In this document: piece by piece, positions 47,028 to 56,510 of the stretch
Numbering within the stretch: position 1 is the first letter of the stretch
Layout of the letters: each line of letters opens with the position of its first letter
DNA from: Geopseudomonas aromaticivorans
GTDB lineage: Bacteria > Pseudomonadota > Gammaproteobacteria > Pseudomonadales > Pseudomonadaceae
Length of the DNA stretch: 64,000 nt
Assembly: GCF_019097855.1 (NCBI RefSeq)
Contig: NZ_JAHRGL010000049.1
Span: 205,612 to 269,611, forward strand
Reading direction: 5' to 3'
Program-made: the position numbers and the translations under genes
The notes under the pieces: generated by a model
What the model was told of the DNA's origin: nothing
The model's input: the letters and a program-made list of their open reading frames with translations, nothing else
Database searches by the model: none

Positions 47028-47876
47028 TCAGCGTAGCAGCTGCGCGCTCAGCTCGCGGCTGGCCGCCAGCAGGGCGGGCAGGTAGCGCCCCTCCACCTCG
47101 GCGCGACTGACCCGCGCGGCATGGCCGCTGACGCTCATCGCCGCCAGCACGCGGCCCTCGGCGTCGTGCACCGGCACGGCAATCGAGCGCAGCCCGGCTT
47201 CCAGCTCCTGGTCGATGAAGCACCAGCCCTGCGCGCGCACCTCGGCTAGGCGCTCGCGCAGCGCCTGCGGCTCGCACAGGGTGCGGCTGGTGCGCGCCGC
47301 TAGCGTGGCGCCGGCCAGGTACTCGTCCAGGCACGCCTCATCCAGCGCGGCGAGCAGCACCTGGCCCAGCGAGGTGCAGTAGGCCGGCAGGCGGGTGCCG
47401 ACGCGGATCTCCACCGAGAGGAAGCGCTGCGCGGTGGCGGTGCAGGCCAGGTAGAGTGCCTCGTCGCCCTCCAGGGTGGCCAGGCTGCAGGCCTCGCGCA
47501 GCTGCTCGCTGAGGCGGTCGAGGAACGGCTGCGCCGCCACCGCCAGCGGCGTCGACGACAGGTAGGCGTGGCCGAGGGTCAGCACCTTGGGCAGCAGCGT
47601 GTAGGTCCGCCCGTCGTCGCTGCCCACGTAGCCGAGCTTGACCAGCGTGTGCAGGCAACGGCGCACGGCCGCGCGCGGAATCGCCGTGCGATGGCTGATC
47701 TGCGCGATGGTCAACTGGCGCTTGCGCTCGTGGAAGGCGTCGATCACCGCCAACCCGCGCGCCAGCGAGCTCATGAAGTTCGGATCGCCGCCCATTTCCT
47801 CGATGCGCCGGGCGGGCGATACCTGCGACGGCGGGGCGAGGCTGGGCGGGGACAGGGGGGATTCGAACTCGTTCAT
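47028..47876 (-). CDS. IclR-family regulator of aromatic catabolism (PcaR/PobR-like)
   Basis: 282 aa. Winged helix near residues 35-95 (FMSSLARGLAVIDAFHERKRQLTIAQISHRTAIPRAAVRRCLHTL) and an IclR effector domain (about 110-280; GTRLPAYCTSLGQVLLAAL, GWCFIDQELEAGLRSIAVPV). The SLARGL and TAIPRAAVRRCL forms are characteristic of the PcaR/PcaU/PobR branch that answers to beta-ketoadipate or protocatechuate-type ligands. Its target could be benR or pca genes elsewhere. Confidence 0.85.
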   Translation of the reverse strand: MNEFESPLSPPSLAPPSQVSPARRIEEMGGDPNFMSSLARGLAVIDAFHERKRQLTIAQISHRTAIPRAAVRRCLHTLVKLGYVGSDDGRTYTLLPKVLTLGHAYLSSTPLAVAAQPFLDRLSEQLREACSLATLEGDEALYLACTATAQRFLSVEIRVGTRLPAYCTSLGQVLLAALDEACLDEYLAGATLAARTSRTLCEPQALRERLAEVRAQGWCFIDQELEAGLRSIAVPVHDAEGRVLAAMSVSGHAARVSRAEVEGRYLPALLAASRELSAQLLR

Positions 47877-48065
47877 GCGACTTTCTCGGCGTTATTGTCC
47901 GGCCCCTGGCGGGGGCGTTGCGCGGAGTATTGAACGAGAATTCGGCGGATCGCAATCGAGCAGGCCGCTGGCCGGCGTCGACCCTGGCTTTTTCCACTGC
48001 CGTTGACGAAGCTTTCACCCGCCGGCGCGCATAGTCGGCGCACTCACCCCACAGGAGGCAACACC

Positions 48066-48581
48066 TTGGCACAGACAACCCGCAAATGGCTGGCAGCGGC
48101 CCTGCTCGGCATGCTCGCGGTTCCGGCGGCATTCGCCGCCAGCCAGCCGCGCGAAGTGTACGGCTGGATCGAGGAAGGCATCATCCAGCCGGAGAATATT
48201 TCGGTGAAGATCAAGATGGATACCGGCGCCCTGACCTCGTCGATGGATGCCAAGGATCTCCAGCATTTCCAGAAGAACGGCGAGAAATGGGTGCGTTTCA
48301 ACGTCGAGGTCAAGGACAGCAAGTCCGGCGCCCAGGTCAGCGCACCGTTCGAGCGCAAGATCGAGCGCAGCATCAAGGTGCGCGGCGCCGGCGGCGCGGA
48401 GAGCCGCCCGGTGGTGCTGATGCAGATGTGCATCGGCCAGCGCGTCTACTCCGAGCAGTTCTCCCTGAATGACCGCGGCGACATGCTCTATCCCGTGCTG
48501 ATCGGTCGGCGCACCCTGGAGAAGCTCGGCCCGATCGACGTGTCGCGCACCTTCACCCACCAGCCGCACTGCGCACCGTAA
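48066..48581 (+). CDS. Periplasmic retropepsin-like protein (RimK-associated Zn-protease family)
   Basis: 171 aa from a TTG start chosen because a perfect AGGAGG lies 7 bases upstream (48053-48058) and the product then begins directly with a signal peptide (TTRKWLAAALLGMLAVPAAFAAS). The family (PF05618) is annotated as ATP-dependent zinc protease, but its fold is retropepsin-like: KMDTGALTSSMDA supplies the D-T-G motif. The substrate is unknown. Confidence 0.78.
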   Translation: MAQTTRKWLAAALLGMLAVPAAFAASQPREVYGWIEEGIIQPENISVKIKMDTGALTSSMDAKDLQHFQKNGEKWVRFNVEVKDSKSGAQVSAPFERKIERSIKVRGAGGAESRPVVLMQMCIGQRVYSEQFSLNDRGDMLYPVLIGRRTLEKLGPIDVSRTFTHQPHCAP

Positions 48582-48751
48582 CCCCGCGGCTGGCGGCCGG
48601 AGCCGCCACGAGGGCCGCCAGCCGCCGCGCGGCGACGCGGATCGGCAGGGCACCGGCCTCGCCCAGGCCGACAGTTGAAAAATAACCTCGCCCCCACGGA
48701 TCGGAGGCATATGCTTAACGCAGCGCGTCACACAGGGAAGTAGGGACGATC

Positions 48752-50893
48752 ATGACCAAGGCATCGACTTGCCCGGCCCTGTGGGCCGGGGAACCCGCGC
48801 GGGAGGTCAGCGAGGCGCGCTTCCAGAAGCTGTTCGACGAGGCGGACGCCATGTCGATCCAGGGCTATCTGGCCGACGGCACCGTGGTCTACTGGAATCG
48901 CGCGTCGGAGCGGATCTACGGCTACAGCGCTAGCGAAGCCCTCGGCGCCAACCTGCTGGAGCTGATCATTCCGGCCGACCTGCACCACGAGGTAGAAGCC
49001 GCCATGCGCTGGATGTTCGAGTCCGGCCAGGGCATACCGCCGGCGCGCCTGCAGCTCAGGCACAAGAACGGGCAGCGCGTGCCGGTCTATTCCAGCCACA
49101 CGCTGGTCACCGTCCCCGGCCATCCGCCGGTGCTGTTCTGCATGGATGCGGACATGAGCCACCTGCAGCAGGCCGAGACCGAACTGCGCGTGGCCGCCGC
49201 CGCCTTCGAGTCGCAGCAGGGCATGTTCATCACCGACGCCCGCGGCGTGATCCTGCGGGTCAATCAGGCCTTCACCCGGACCACCGGCTATGCGGCCGAG
49301 GAAGCCGTCGGCCATACGCCGCGCCTGATCAAGTCCAACCGGCATACCCCGGACTTCTACACGGCCATCTGGCGGAGCCTGCAGGACAACGGCAGCTGGC
49401 AGGGCGAGATCTGGGACCGCCGCAAGAACGGCGAAGAGTATGCGGACTGGGTCACCATCACCGCGGTCAGGGATGCCCAGGGCCGCGTGACCCACTACGT
49501 GGGCACCCAGACCGATGTCACCCAGCGCAAGGAGGCGGAAGCCAAGATCCTGCAGCTGGCCTTCTATGACCCGCTGACCGGGCTGCCCAACCGGCGCCTG
49601 CTGCTCGACCGCCTGCAACAGGCGCTGGCGGCCAGCCAGCGCAACCACAGCGGCGGGGCCCTGCTGTTCATCGACCTGGACAACTTCAAGACCCTCAACG
49701 ACACCCGCGGCCACGACACCGGGGACCTGCTGCTGCAACAGGTGGCGGCGCGCCTGATCGCCAGCATCCGCGACAAGGACACCGCCGCCCGCCTGGGCGG
49801 CGACGAGTTCGTGGTCATGCTCGAGGACCTGGGCCAGAGTCCGCAGGAGGCGGCCAGCCGGGCCGAAGCCGCCGGCCGCAAGCTCCTCGCCACCCTCAAC
49901 CAGCGCTACCGCCTGCGCGGCCATGGCTACGAGGGCAGCGTGAGCATCGGCATCACCCTGTTCCCGACCCAGGACAGCTCTACCGATGAGCTGATGAAGC
50001 AGGCCGACCTGGCCATGTACGAGGCCAAGGCAGCGGGGCGCAATGCCCTGCGCTTCTTCGATCCGCAGATGCAGGCCGCCGTCACCCAGCGCGCGGCGCT
50101 GGTCAGCGGCCTGCGCGAGGGCCTGCGCAAGCAGCAGTTCCGGCTGTACTACCAGCCGCAGGTGGACCGCGACGGCCGCCTGCTCGGCTTCGAGGCGCTG
50201 CTGCGCTGGCAATCCCCGCAGCGCGGCCTGGTATCGCCGGCGGAGTTCGTCCCCGTCGCCGAGGAATCCGGACTGATCCTGCCACTGGGGCTGTGGGTGC
50301 TGGAAAGCGCCTGCAGCCAACTGGCCGCCTGGGCGCGGCAGCCGGCCAGCGCCGGACTGAGCCTGGCCGTCAATGTCAGCGCCAGCCAGTTCGCCCGCGC
50401 GGACTTCGTCGAGCAGGTGCTGGAGGTGCTGGCCAGAACGGGCGCCAACCCCCGGCGGCTGAAGCTGGAGCTGACGGAGAGCCTGCTGGTGGCGCGGGTG
50501 GAGGAAGTCATCGCCAAGATGTCCGCTCTGAAGGCCCGCGGCGTGGGCTTCTCGCTGGATGACTTCGGCACCGGCTATTCGTCCCTCGCCTACCTGCGGC
50601 GCCTGCCGCTGGACCAGTTGAAGATCGACAAGTCCTTCGTGCGCGACCTGCTGGTGGACCCCAACAGCGCAGCGATTGCCCACACCATTATCGTCCTCAG
50701 CCAGACCATGGGCCTGGCGGTGATCGCCGAAGGGGTGGAGAGCGCCAGCCAGCGCGATCTGCTCGCCAGCCTGGGTTGCCAGGCCTATCAGGGCTATCTG
50801 TTCGGCCAGCCCCTGCCGCTGGAGCAGGCCGAACAACTGCTGGCGGCCCAGCCCCTGGCGCCAGCCGCCGCCGCAGACGCGGCGCCGGCCTGA
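48752..50893 (+). CDS. Cytosolic PAS-PAS-GGDEF-EAL c-di-GMP protein
   Basis: 713 aa with no transmembrane segment. Two PAS domains (about 25-140 and 150-265; FITDARGVILRVNQAFTRTTGYAAEE and a PAC motif GRVTHYVGTQTDVTQRKEAE), GGDEF (about 270-430) with intact GGDEF signature, and EAL (about 445-690) with [36 protein letters not shown] and EGVES. Both activities are possible. It follows the retropepsin-like gene by 170 bases. Confidence 0.9.
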   Translation: MTKASTCPALWAGEPAREVSEARFQKLFDEADAMSIQGYLADGTVVYWNRASERIYGYSASEALGANLLELIIPADLHHEVEAAMRWMFESGQGIPPARLQLRHKNGQRVPVYSSHTLVTVPGHPPVLFCMDADMSHLQQAETELRVAAAAFESQQGMFITDARGVILRVNQAFTRTTGYAAEEAVGHTPRLIKSNRHTPDFYTAIWRSLQDNGSWQGEIWDRRKNGEEYADWVTITAVRDAQGRVTHYVGTQTDVTQRKEAEAKILQLAFYDPLTGLPNRRLLLDRLQQALAASQRNHSGGALLFIDLDNFKTLNDTRGHDTGDLLLQQVAARLIASIRDKDTAARLGGDEFVVMLEDLGQSPQEAASRAEAAGRKLLATLNQRYRLRGHGYEGSVSIGITLFPTQDSSTDELMKQADLAMYEAKAAGRNALRFFDPQMQAAVTQRAALVSGLREGLRKQQFRLYYQPQVDRDGRLLGFEALLRWQSPQRGLVSPAEFVPVAEESGLILPLGLWVLESACSQLAAWARQPASAGLSLAVNVSASQFARADFVEQVLEVLARTGANPRRLKLELTESLLVARVEEVIAKMSALKARGVGFSLDDFGTGYSSLAYLRRLPLDQLKIDKSFVRDLLVDPNSAAIAHTIIVLSQTMGLAVIAEGVESASQRDLLASLGCQAYQGYLFGQPLPLEQAEQLLAAQPLAPAAAADAAPA

Positions 50894-50925
50894 ACCCGGC
50901 GGCCGCGCGAGTCGCTGCGACGCCA

Positions 50926-50953
50926 GCGCGGGGAGTACCACGGCTCCCCGCTG
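50926..50953. terminator. Stem-loop between convergent genes
   Basis: GCGGGGAG (50928-50935) and CTCCCCGC (50944-50951) form an 8-bp stem with an 8-base loop in the 94-base gap between the c-di-GMP gene and the VOC gene. No T-run. Confidence 0.45.
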
Positions 50954-50987
50954 CGCGCGGCCTGCGCAACGGCGCGACCTGGCGACG

Positions 50988-51389
50988 CTACTCGCAGATG
51001 ACCATCCAGCTCACCCCGAAGCGGTCGTTGAGCATGCCGAAGGACCGGGCCCAGAAGGTTTTCTGCAGCGGCATCTCGACCTTGCCGCCCTCGCCGAGGG
51101 CGGCGAACCAGGCCGCGGCCTGCTCCGGTGTCGCGGCCGCCAGCGACAGCGAAAAGCCGCTGAACGTCGTCGGCGCGGCGCACATGCCGTCGGACATCAT
51201 CAGGCTGCTGTCGCCGACGCGCAGGTTGGCGTGCATCACCTTGTCCTCCGCGCCGGGCGGCAGCTCCATCGGCTCGGGCGACTCCTTCATGCGCATCAGA
51301 AAGGTGATCTCGGCGCCCAGCGCCTTGACGTAGAAGTCCAGCGCCTCCTCGCAGCAGCCGTTGAAGAACAGGTAGGGTTCGACTTTCAT
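50988..51389 (-). CDS. VOC-family protein, PhnB-like
   Basis: 133 aa. Glyoxalase/bleomycin-resistance fold of the PhnB subgroup: VEPYLFFNGCCEEALDFYVKALGAEI, HANLRVGDSSLMMSD, FWARSFGMLNDRFGVSWMV. Proteins of this group often lack a proven reaction. A GGAGG ribosome binding site precedes the ATG. Confidence 0.88.
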   Translation of the reverse strand: MKVEPYLFFNGCCEEALDFYVKALGAEITFLMRMKESPEPMELPPGAEDKVMHANLRVGDSSLMMSDGMCAAPTTFSGFSLSLAAATPEQAAAWFAALGEGGKVEMPLQKTFWARSFGMLNDRFGVSWMVICE

Positions 51390-51580
51390 GGCAACCTCCG
51401 CACAGCGGCAGCGCGCCGCAGAAGAGGCTGACAAGTCTAGGTGGACGACCGCGCGCCGCCATGCCGGCCGGCGGCGGGCCGACAGCCGGGCTCGCGCCAG
51501 GGCCTGCGGCAGTCCCGCTGGACAAGCCACCGCGGCCCCCTAGACTGCCTTGAAAGCCTGCCCTTGCTGCGGAGAGCCCC

Positions 51581-52120
51581 ATGAGCCAGATCATCAGCGA
51601 TCTCACCCACGAGCACGACGCCATCCTCTCCGCCCTGCGGATTCTCGAGCGCATGGCCGAGCGGGCGCAGCGCAACGCACTGGCGCCCGGCGACCTGGCC
51701 GAGTTCCTCGGCTTCCTTCGCGAGTTCGTCGACCAGTGCCACCACGGCAAGGAGGAAGGCCTGCTGTTTCCGGCCATGGCCAGGGCCGGCCTCGCCGAAC
51801 ACGGCGGCTTCATCGACGAACTGCTGGCCGAGCACGCCCAGGGCCGCGCTCTGGTCCAGGCCATGAGCCAGGCCGGCACACCGACCATCAACGCCGCCGA
51901 GCTCGCCGCCACCACCACGGCCTACGCCGAGCACCTGCGCGCGCACATCGCCAAGGAGAACGACGTGCTGTTCCCCATGGCCGAGCGCCTGCTCGACGAT
52001 GCCACCCTGGCGGCGCTGCAGCAGGGTTTCGCGGCGCACGAGGAGAAGGTCATCGGCCAGGGGCGCCACGAACAGCTGCATACGCTGCTGCACCAGCTGA
52101 AGGCGAAGTATCTCGGCTGA
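51581..52120 (+). CDS. Hemerythrin HHE-domain protein
   Basis: 179 aa, four-helix bundle. Iron ligands are visible as HEHDAIL (about 10-16), HHGKEEGLLFP, HAQGR and HLRAHIAKENDVLFP. Such proteins bind O2 or NO or sense iron and redox state. It stands alone with GGAGA upstream. Confidence 0.9.
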   Translation: MSQIISDLTHEHDAILSALRILERMAERAQRNALAPGDLAEFLGFLREFVDQCHHGKEEGLLFPAMARAGLAEHGGFIDELLAEHAQGRALVQAMSQAGTPTINAAELAATTTAYAEHLRAHIAKENDVLFPMAERLLDDATLAALQQGFAAHEEKVIGQGRHEQLHTLLHQLKAKYLG

Positions 52121-52138
52121 GCGACCGACCGGCCGTCC

Positions 52139-53095
52139 TCACAGGGCGAACGGCAGGCCCAGCCCGGCATCCAGCGTCTGCCGCGCGGCCAGCAGCCGCC
52201 GGTATTCGTCGGGGTTCTTGATCAGCACGTCCTGGCCGGCGAAGGTCTCGGCGGCGATCAGCCGCGACAGCCAGAAGCGCACGCAGGCGATGCGCAGCAT
52301 GGCCGGCCACAGCTCGGCCTCGGCGGCGCTGAACGGTCGCAGGGCGGCGTAGCCACCCAGCAGGGCGTGCAGGCGCTGCGCATCGAACTGGCCGCCCGGC
52401 TCCGCGCACCAGTCGTTGGCGGCGATCGCCAAGTCGTACAGCATCGGCCCGGAGCAGGCGTTGTAGAAGTCGATCACCCCGCTCAGCCGGTTGCCGTCGA
52501 ACAGCACGTTGTCGTGGAACAGGTCGCCATGCAGGTTGGCCTGCGGCAGGTGGGCGAGGCGCGGGCGCAGCTGGACGATTTCCGCCAGGGCCGTCTTCAG
52601 CAGCTGGCGGCTGTCGTCGTCCAGGCGCAGGGCCTGCAGCGGGCCTTCGGCGAGCATCCAGTCGAGGCCGCGGTCGCTCGGCCGTTCGATCATCTCGCCT
52701 CGGGTGGCCAGGTGCAGGCGCGCCAGCAGCTCGCCGACCGCGTGGCAGTGGTGCGGGTTGGGCTGCGCCACGTGGCGGCCGGGCAGGCGCGGCTGCAGCA
52801 GCGCCGGCAGCCCGGCCAGTTCGCCGAGCGCCTGGCCGTCCGCGGTACGCACCGCGTAGGGCACCGGCAGGCCGGCCTGCTGCAGCACGTCGAGCAGGGC
52901 GATGAAGAAGCCCAGGTCCTCCCGCGGCCCGCGCTCGATCAGGGTCAGCACATACTCGCCGCGCTCCAGACTGACGAAGAAGTTGCTGTTCTCCGTGCCG
53001 GCGGCGATGCCCTCGAACTCCAGCAGGCGGCCGAGCCCATAGGGCGCGAGGAAGGCTTCCAGTTCGTGGCGTTCCAGCGGGGTGAAGACGGACAT
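52139..53095 (-). CDS. thrB: Homoserine kinase ThrB (APH-fold type)
   Basis: 318 aa. It is of the aminoglycoside-phosphotransferase-like type used by pseudomonads, not the GHMP type of E. coli: NLHGDLFHDNVLFDGNRLSGVIDFYNAC carries the catalytic HGD...N and DFY motifs. It phosphorylates homoserine on the way to threonine. It lies 31 bases after the DUF2782 gene on the same strand. Confidence 0.93.
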   Translation of the reverse strand: MSVFTPLERHELEAFLAPYGLGRLLEFEGIAAGTENSNFFVSLERGEYVLTLIERGPREDLGFFIALLDVLQQAGLPVPYAVRTADGQALGELAGLPALLQPRLPGRHVAQPNPHHCHAVGELLARLHLATRGEMIERPSDRGLDWMLAEGPLQALRLDDDSRQLLKTALAEIVQLRPRLAHLPQANLHGDLFHDNVLFDGNRLSGVIDFYNACSGPMLYDLAIAANDWCAEPGGQFDAQRLHALLGGYAALRPFSAAEAELWPAMLRIACVRFWLSRLIAAETFAGQDVLIKNPDEYRRLLAARQTLDAGLGLPFAL

Positions 53096-53126
53096 GACGG
53101 TTACCTGCGGCAGTTCGTGGTGCGCC

Positions 53127-53411
53127 TTACCAGCGGAAGATTTCCCACTGCGGAATCAGCATGTCCGGCTTGTCCGAACGGATGAAGTTGCTGTCGCCGT
53201 CGGCGCGCACCAGGAAGTACGGCTTGCCGATCTTCGGCGTGACCTTGATGGCGTAGAGGAAGCCGTTGACGCGGTATTCCTGGATGGTCTTGTCGCCCTC
53301 CTGGCGGATGGTCACGTCCGGCTCGGCGCTCGGCGCCTCGTCCTGGGCGATGGCGGCAAGCGGGGCGGCGGCCAGGAGGCCGGCGAGCAGCAGAAGGTTG
53401 ATTGCACGCAT
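53127..53411 (-). CDS. DUF2782 periplasmic protein
   Basis: 94 aa with signal peptide (RAINLLLLAGLLAAAPLAAIA). The mature part includes DVTIRQEGDKTIQEYRVNGFLYAIKVTPKIGKPYFLV, matching the DUF2782 family found between polA and thrB in pseudomonads. Function unknown. It is divergent from polA across 77 bases. Confidence 0.88.
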   Translation of the reverse strand: MRAINLLLLAGLLAAAPLAAIAQDEAPSAEPDVTIRQEGDKTIQEYRVNGFLYAIKVTPKIGKPYFLVRADGDSNFIRSDKPDMLIPQWEIFRW

Positions 53412-53488
53412 GATGGTAACCTTGTCCCTTTGAAGTGAATGACCCCGTCATCTTACCTCGGTCGCATTGCCCAAGAGTCGATTTCCCT

Positions 53489-56284
53489 ATGAGTCTAGCC
53501 CCTCTCGTCCTGGTGGACGGTTCCTCCTATCTGTACCGCGCCTTCCACGCGCTGCCGCCGCTGCACACCTCGCGCGGCCTACCCACCGGGGCGGTGAAGG
53601 GCGTGCTGAACATGCTGCTGAGCCTGCGCCGCCAGTACCCGGACAGCCCGTTCGCGGTGGTGTTCGATGCCAAGGGGCCGACCTTCCGCGACGAGTTGTT
53701 CGAGCACTACAAGTCGCACCGCCCGCCGATGCCGGACGACCTGCGGGTGCAGATCGAGCCGCTGCACGCCTGCGTCAAGGCGCTGGGCCTGCCACTGCTA
53801 TGCATCGAGGGGGTGGAGGCCGACGACGTGATCGGCACCCTGGCGCGCTCCAGCGCGGCGGCCGACCGCCCGGTGGTGATCTCCACCGGCGACAAGGACA
53901 TGGCCCAGCTGGTCAACGGCCACATCATCCTGGTCAACACCATGACCAACCCGCCGACCTATATGGACAGCGACGGCGTCACGGCCAAGTTCGGCATCGG
54001 CCCGGAGCTGATCATCGACTACCTGGCGCTGATGGGCGACAAGGTCGACAACATCCCCGGCGTGCCGGGGGTCGGCGAGAAGACCGCGCTGGGCCTGCTG
54101 CAGGGCCTGGGCGGCGGCCTCGACGTGATCTACGCCAACCTCGACCAGGTGCCGGCGCTGCCGATCCGCGGCGCCAAGTCGCTGCCGGCCAAGCTCGAGG
54201 AACACCGCGAGATGGCCTACCTGTCCTACCAGCTGGCCACCATCAAGACCGACGTGGCGCTGCAGCTGGGCCTCGACCAGCTGCACCCGAGCGCGCCGGA
54301 CCGCGAGGCGCTGGTCCCGCTGTACCGCGAGCTGGAATTCAAGAACTGGCTGGACGACCTGCTGCGCGAGGCCAAGGCGGCAGGCGGTCCTGCGGCCGGC
54401 GCTCCGGCCGCCGACCTCGCGGCCCCTGCCGCGGACGCCGCCGAGAGCGCGGAGCCAGCGCCCGCCGCGCCCGAGCAGCACTACGAGACCGTGCTGGAAC
54501 CCGCGCAGTTCGACGCCTGGCTGGCCAAGCTCAAGGCGGCCGAGCTGTTCGCCTTCGACACCGAGACCACCGGCCTCGACGCCCAGCAGGCCGAGCTGGT
54601 CGGCATTTCCTTCGCCGTCAGCGCCCATGAGGCGGCCTACGTGCCACTGGCGCACAGCTACATGGGCGTTCCCGAGCAGCTCGACCGCGACACGGTGCTG
54701 GCCGCGCTCAAGCCGCTGCTGGAAGACCCGGCCAAGGCCAAGGTCGGCCAGCATGCCAAGTACGACATGAACATCCTCGCCCGCTACGGCATCAAGGTGC
54801 GCGGCGTGGCCTTCGACACCATGCTGGAATCCTACGTGCTGGACTCCACCGCGACCCGCCACGACATGGACAGCCTGGCGCTGAAGTACCTCGGCCACGG
54901 CACCATCCGCTTCGAGGACATCGCCGGCAAGGGCGCCAAGCAGCTGACCTTCGACCAGATCGCCCTCGAGCAGGCCGGCCCCTACGCCGCCGAGGACGCC
55001 GACGTCACCCTGCGCCTGCACCAGGCCCTGTGGGGCAAGCTGGAAGCCATCCCGTCGCTGGCCAAGGTGCTGACCGAGATCGAGATGCCGCTGGTGCCAG
55101 TGCTAGCGCGCATCGAGCGCCACGGCGCGCTGGTCGACGCCAGGCTGCTCGGCCAGCAGAGCGTCGAGCTGGGCGAGAAGATGCAGCAGCTGCAGCGCCA
55201 GGCCTTCGAGCTGGCCGGCGAGGAGTTCAACCTCGCCTCGCCCAAGCAGCTCGGCGCCATCCTCTACGACAAGCTCGGCCTGCCGATCCTCAGCAAGACC
55301 GCCAAGGGCCAGGCCTCCACCGCGGAAAGCGTGCTGGCCGAACTGGCCGAGATGGACTACGCGCTGCCGCAGGTGCTGATGGACTACCGCAGCGTCAGCA
55401 AGCTGAAAAGCACCTACACCGACAAGCTGCCGGAGCAGATCAACCCGCGCACCGGGCGCATCCACACCAGCTACCACCAGGCGGTGACCGCCACCGGCCG
55501 GCTGTCCTCCTCGGACCCGAATCTGCAGAACATCCCGATCCGCACCGCCGAGGGCCGGCGCATCCGCCAGGCCTTCATCGCCCCGGCGGGCTACCGGCTG
55601 GTCGCTGCCGACTACTCGCAGATCGAACTGCGCATCATGGCCCACCTGGCCCAGGACGAGGGCCTGCTGGACGCCTTCCGCCACGGCCGCGACGTGCACC
55701 GCGCCACCGCCGCCGAGGTGTTCGGCGTCGCGCTGGAGCAGGTGACCACCGAGCAGCGGCGCAGCGCCAAGGCGATCAACTTCGGCCTGATCTACGGCAT
55801 GAGCGCCTTCGGCCTGGCCAAGCAGATCGGCGTCGACCGCAAGCAGGCGCAGGCCTACATCGATCGCTACTTCGCCAGATACCCTGGGGTGCTGGCCTAT
55901 ATGGAGCGCACCCGCGCGCAGGCCGCCGAGCAGGGCTTTGTGGAGACGCTGTTCGGCCGCCGCCTGTACCTGCCGGAGATCCATGCCAAGAACGGCGCCA
56001 TGCGCAAGGCGGCCGAGCGCACGGCAATCAACGCGCCGATGCAGGGCACCGCGGCGGACATCATCAAGCATGCGATGGTGGCGGTGGACGCCTGGCTGCC
56101 GGCGTCCGGACTGGATGCACGGATGATCCTCCAGGTGCACGACGAACTGGTGCTGGAGGTGCGCGAGGATCAGGTCGAGGCGCTCAAGGCCGGCCTGCTG
56201 CCGCTGATGAGCGGTGCCGCCCAGCTGGACGTGCCGCTGCTGGTGGAGGCCGGGGTGGGCAGCAACTGGGACGAGGCGCACTGA
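53489..56284 (+). CDS. polA: DNA polymerase I PolA
   Basis: 931 aa. 5'-3' exonuclease domain at 1-300 ([39 protein letters not shown]), Ala/Pro-rich linker (about 310-345), 3'-5' proofreading domain with its FDTETTG metal motif (about 363-540), and polymerase domain with [12 protein letters not shown] and [10 protein letters not shown]. The start at 53489 gives the standard N-terminus; an in-frame ATG at 53435 adds 18 unlikely residues. Confidence 0.97.
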   Translation: MSLAPLVLVDGSSYLYRAFHALPPLHTSRGLPTGAVKGVLNMLLSLRRQYPDSPFAVVFDAKGPTFRDELFEHYKSHRPPMPDDLRVQIEPLHACVKALGLPLLCIEGVEADDVIGTLARSSAAADRPVVISTGDKDMAQLVNGHIILVNTMTNPPTYMDSDGVTAKFGIGPELIIDYLALMGDKVDNIPGVPGVGEKTALGLLQGLGGGLDVIYANLDQVPALPIRGAKSLPAKLEEHREMAYLSYQLATIKTDVALQLGLDQLHPSAPDREALVPLYRELEFKNWLDDLLREAKAAGGPAAGAPAADLAAPAADAAESAEPAPAAPEQHYETVLEPAQFDAWLAKLKAAELFAFDTETTGLDAQQAELVGISFAVSAHEAAYVPLAHSYMGVPEQLDRDTVLAALKPLLEDPAKAKVGQHAKYDMNILARYGIKVRGVAFDTMLESYVLDSTATRHDMDSLALKYLGHGTIRFEDIAGKGAKQLTFDQIALEQAGPYAAEDADVTLRLHQALWGKLEAIPSLAKVLTEIEMPLVPVLARIERHGALVDARLLGQQSVELGEKMQQLQRQAFELAGEEFNLASPKQLGAILYDKLGLPILSKTAKGQASTAESVLAELAEMDYALPQVLMDYRSVSKLKSTYTDKLPEQINPRTGRIHTSYHQAVTATGRLSSSDPNLQNIPIRTAEGRRIRQAFIAPAGYRLVAADYSQIELRIMAHLAQDEGLLDAFRHGRDVHRATAAEVFGVALEQVTTEQRRSAKAINFGLIYGMSAFGLAKQIGVDRKQAQAYIDRYFARYPGVLAYMERTRAQAAEQGFVETLFGRRLYLPEIHAKNGAMRKAAERTAINAPMQGTAADIIKHAMVAVDAWLPASGLDARMILQVHDELVLEVREDQVEALKAGLLPLMSGAAQLDVPLLVEAGVGSNWDEAH

Positions 56285-56334
56285 GACGCGGCCGGCGGCA
56301 GTCGCTCGACGTCGCCGAAAGCCGACCAACGGCT

Positions 56335-56361
56335 GAACTTTCGCCAGGGCACTCAGTCAGA
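56335..56361 (+). promoter_or_regulatory. AlgU (sigma-22)-type promoter of ErsA
   Basis: GAACTT at 56335-56340 and TCAGA at 56357-56361 are separated by 16 bases. This is one base from the AlgU consensus GAACTT-N16/17-TCTGA and lies just upstream of the sRNA region. It links the sRNA to envelope stress. Confidence 0.8.
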
Positions 56362-56367
56362 TTGATT

Positions 56368-56496
56368 GAGTGGTTGGCAGACCCCTCTGTGGATTGTTGT
56401 TGTTCTGTTCACACTGAGAATCCGGATCCCCCGCCCTGGCGATCCGGTATTGAAGCCCGGACTTCCATCCCCCCAACGGAAGACCGGGTTTTTTTT
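56368..56496 (+). ncRNA. ersA: ErsA-like small RNA (Spot 42-position sRNA)
   Basis: About 129 bases between polA and engB, the place of ErsA in P. aeruginosa (about 132 nt) and of Spot 42 in enterobacteria. Evidence: the AlgU-type promoter upstream, no open reading frame, a pyrimidine-rich unstructured segment (TGTTGTTCTGTTCACAC near 56400), and a strong terminator CCCGG-A-CTTCC...GGAAG-A-CCGGG followed by eight T (56456-56496). ErsA works with Hfq to repress targets such as algC and oprD in P. aeruginosa. The exact 5' end is estimated from the -10. Confidence 0.85.
56456..56496 (+). terminator. Rho-independent terminator of ErsA
   Basis: The stem CCCGGACTTCC / GGAAGACCGGG closes on an 11-base loop and is followed by eight T residues (56489-56496). 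It probably also stops transcripts that run on from polA. Confidence 0.9.
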
Positions 56497-56510
56497 GTCC
56501 GCCGCCAACC

